In this document: positions 30,645-32,991 of the stretch, piece after piece
Layout of the letters: each line of letters begins with the position of its first letter
Numbering within the stretch: the stretch's first letter is position 1
From: Hypsibius dujardini
Lineage: Eukaryota > Tardigrada > Eutardigrada > Parachela > Hypsibiidae
DNA length: 32,991 nt
Direction: 5' to 3'
NCBI GenBank assembly: GCA_001579985.1
Contig: LRSR01000436.1
Location: 1-32,991, forward strand
The notes under the pieces: model-generated
Seen by the model: only the letters and a program-made list of their open reading frames with translations
Databases searched by the model: none
What the model was told of the DNA's origin: nothing
Program-made: the position numbers and the translations under genes

Positions 30645-32991
30645 ATGAATGAATTTTCCGAGAGTTTGTTCAGTGGAATCCGATATCCTTCTTCTTTCTT
30701 CACGGACAGCAACATTGCTTTAGTTAACGCTTCATTCGAGTCCGGAGCCAGCCTCAACACAAAACCCTTCGGTCCACATAAAAGCCTGCAGGACCTGCAG
30801 AACTGGTGGCGCAACCAGAAATCGAAGGACTCGATAGACTATCCCGCCCATCTCGAACAGGTTCGACGCGCTCGGCAGTCCTTAATGCAGGCCGATCTGT
30901 TGTTGAACGTGGCAGAAGAACCTGCACGGAGGAATGCAAATACTAGCGATCAGTTTACCTCGACCATGGGAACTCAAAGGGAAGTGTCTGTCAGCCAGCA
31001 GAGACCCGAACATCATTTTGAGCCGGCAAAGCATGAGGAAACGCCCATTGACTTAGTCGAAAGTCCCCGATTAACTCCTAGACCTTCACTTGCATCGGCA
31101 GAGAAGGTCGAAAAGGAGAAAGGAAAGAGCACGCTGGAAGAAGCCACAAAAACAGAGAATCCAGTCACTGATCTTCCATATGTGACTTTGGATGTCGAGC
31201 AGCATCCAGACAAAACGGAGGAATGCCTGCAGAAGCTGATCGACGATTCGGTGTACAATATGACCTGGGCCACCAAAGTTCTCTACAAGTATCGCTGCAT
31301 CGAACAAAGTAAGCACGAGCTGGAGGAGCTTAGTAGCGATGCCGGTTCCTGCAGCTCGAGCAGACGAACAAAGGAGTTTCGGAACAATTATTCGGAACCG
31401 ATTCTGCCGTCGCAGGAACACGCGGTGGCTGAGCTAGACGTTGGTTCGTCTTCGGCTTCGATACTAGCAAGTCCACGCACTCCGCGAGATGTACGACGGA
31501 GAGTTCAACCTGATCGCAGTGCGCTTGACGAACGGGGGGATGAAGAAATGGCAAGGCCCAGTAGTCCGACTCACAGACATTCAGACATTCGATACAACGT
31601 GAAGCAGACATTCAGAAATTCGGTTCAAGGTGAAACAAGTTTACCTCATCCGAATCAGTCATCTCAGACGAGCTTTCCAGTGGATAGGGCCAGGCCCCTC
31701 AGCGTGAAAAGCATACAAAGCACAGCATCTAGACGTTCAACTGACACAATAACGAATCGCTCGCAACACGATACACTAAGCAGCTCGACAAGTTTACGTA
31801 ACGCCATAGCGTCGGAATCGGTTCAACTTCGGCTGCCTTCTCACGACGGGCTCACTGCGGGAAGAAAGCGAGACTTAGTGACACGCAGTTCGCAGACGGA
31901 ATTTGCACGGTCTCTAGATATGGAGGCCGATACTGAGGCGGTAAAAAATTTAAACACTTGTTTTCTTTAAGGCGATGAATTTCCGTCGCCGCAAATTTTT
32001 GTGATGTTTGAAATTGTCATAAAACATTGAAAATCAAATCGAATCAATTGAATTGAGTTGAATTGAATTGAACTGAAAATCAAAACAAAGCGAAACGACC
32101 TCGACCTTAATTGACTTTAATTTTGATTTGACATTTGACACCTGCTGTTTAATGTGGGTGCAATAACGTGAGAAGATAAGCCACCGAAATCTCGTTCATT
32201 TAACAGGAAGGCAACAACGAACTGCTGCAACAAGAGTCAACATCCGACGGAATCTCTCGCTCGTCCCATGACCTTTACGAATCCAGTGCTCACGCGTTCT
32301 GGAACCGCCCCGGTCTACCGCTGCCGCTCTCGGCGCGTAGCTCCCTCAGCGGTTCTTTCGCGCCACGACCGGTGTGGCATGCTGAATCCCTCCTTCGAAA
32401 TCTCCTATCCCACGGAAACTCCATTACGGGATACAGAAACAGCCCCTCCACTTCGTCACTGCCTGAGAACCAACTACAAAGTGTTTCGTTGAACGCCAAA
32501 TTTGACCGATTCTTCCGGCCTGACTCCGAAGACATTCATTTAGCGGCTAGTCAAGACCCGGACTTCTGGACGGACATGATTGTCGCACCATCATCTGGTG
32601 GTTCACGCGACGAGCCCAACTACACCGCTCAAGTGGTGGACTTCTTACAGAAGCAGTCGGCAAAAACAGCAACGCTTCTGTCGGCGCAGTTGAGCAGGCT
32701 GAGCGAGTATCTGGCGGTTCAGACAAGGCCGGAGACGAGCAATATCCGATTGGATAAGCTAGGGTACGTCTATTTCCCCCTGGCGCCACTTCACGTAACA
32801 GAGCCAACTTCGATTTTCGGCAAATCCGACGCGAGCCCGTACGACGGGTACAACACGCGCTTCATCAACCTTTATTGGTTGCATTACGTACGACTGTTCG
32901 GTGGCCGGGCGGGAGGGACTTTTTCGAAAAAGCGGATGATTGAAAAGACCTGTCAGGGTATGCTCGGGTGCGATAATGTGGCCAGTGTCAG
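30645..32991 (+). CDS. Ser-rich unrecognised protein, right end missing
   Basis: Exon 30645-31940 (432 codons, donor GTAAAA) and exon from 32207 (acceptor TTTAACAG) join in phase 0. The second exon stays open to the window edge; a donor-like AGG|GTACGT at 32764 could end it earlier. An in-frame stop at 30615 precedes the first Met, but an upstream exon is possible. I do not recognise the protein. Near residues 45-85 there is a helical, charged stretch (LQDLQNWWRNQKSKDSIDY, then HLEQVRRARQSLMQADLLLN) that looks like a conserved domain; another lies around 32570-32740 (VVDFLQKQSAKTATLL). Between them it is Ser/Arg-rich and probably disordered. The stretch after 32764 reads as folded sequence (YNTRFINLYWLHYVRLFGG). 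No signal peptide. It may be a cytoskeletal or scaffold protein; this is a guess from composition. Confidence 0.7.
32033..32075. repeat. (GAATT)-like simple repeat in intron
   Basis: Degenerate GAATT/GAACT pentamers within the intron of the Ser-rich gene. Confidence 0.8.

Overview
This window is nuclear DNA from a small-genome animal. It shows spliced genes with GT/AG introns, TATA-box and AATAAA signals, and several families of short TA-flanked inverted-repeat elements. It also has long (TGTC)n microsatellites, a mariner relic and a 122-base assembly gap. No rRNA, tRNA, operon, phage or CRISPR structure was seen. Base composition, short introns and gene density would suit a compact invertebrate such as a tardigrade, but nothing here fixes the species. 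All exon joins were made by eye, from splice motifs plus reading-phase agreement.

Layout, left to right. 805-4148 (-): a two-exon gene for an acidic, repeat-rich protein of about 1039 residues that I do not recognise. 4149-8135: gene-poor and repeat-rich. 8136-8836 (+): a three-exon gene for a 124-residue secreted cysteine-rich protein. About 10000-10836 (-): an Argonaute N-domain fragment with two frame breaks and nothing after it, probably a pseudogene. 12000-12655: a possible Ly6-like exon and two adjacent inverted-repeat elements. 13030-17116 (+): a CFAP100/CCDC37-like axonemal coiled-coil protein, crossed by the assembly gap. 18014-19117 (+): a UBE2R/CDC34-type ubiquitin-conjugating enzyme with a 24-nt microexon. 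20712-26006 (-): a six-exon gene for a protein of about 1130 residues with a signal peptide and one C-terminal membrane span, read as a CatSper auxiliary subunit. 26827-30001 (+): a three-exon gene for a basic, His-rich, then coiled-coil protein of 913 residues. About 30190-30440 (-): a mariner transposase C-terminal relic. 30645 to the right edge (+): a Ser-rich protein, incomplete.

Functional theme. Two genes point to motile flagella: CFAP100 (inner dynein arm regulation) and the CatSper-like subunit (sperm calcium channel). They are separated only by the ubiquitin-conjugating enzyme gene. The flanking coiled-coil and Ser-rich proteins could also be sperm or cilium proteins, but that is inference from neighbourhood. 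The most interesting item is the CatSper-like gene: CatSper is reported lost from several invertebrate lineages, so its presence depends on which animal this is.
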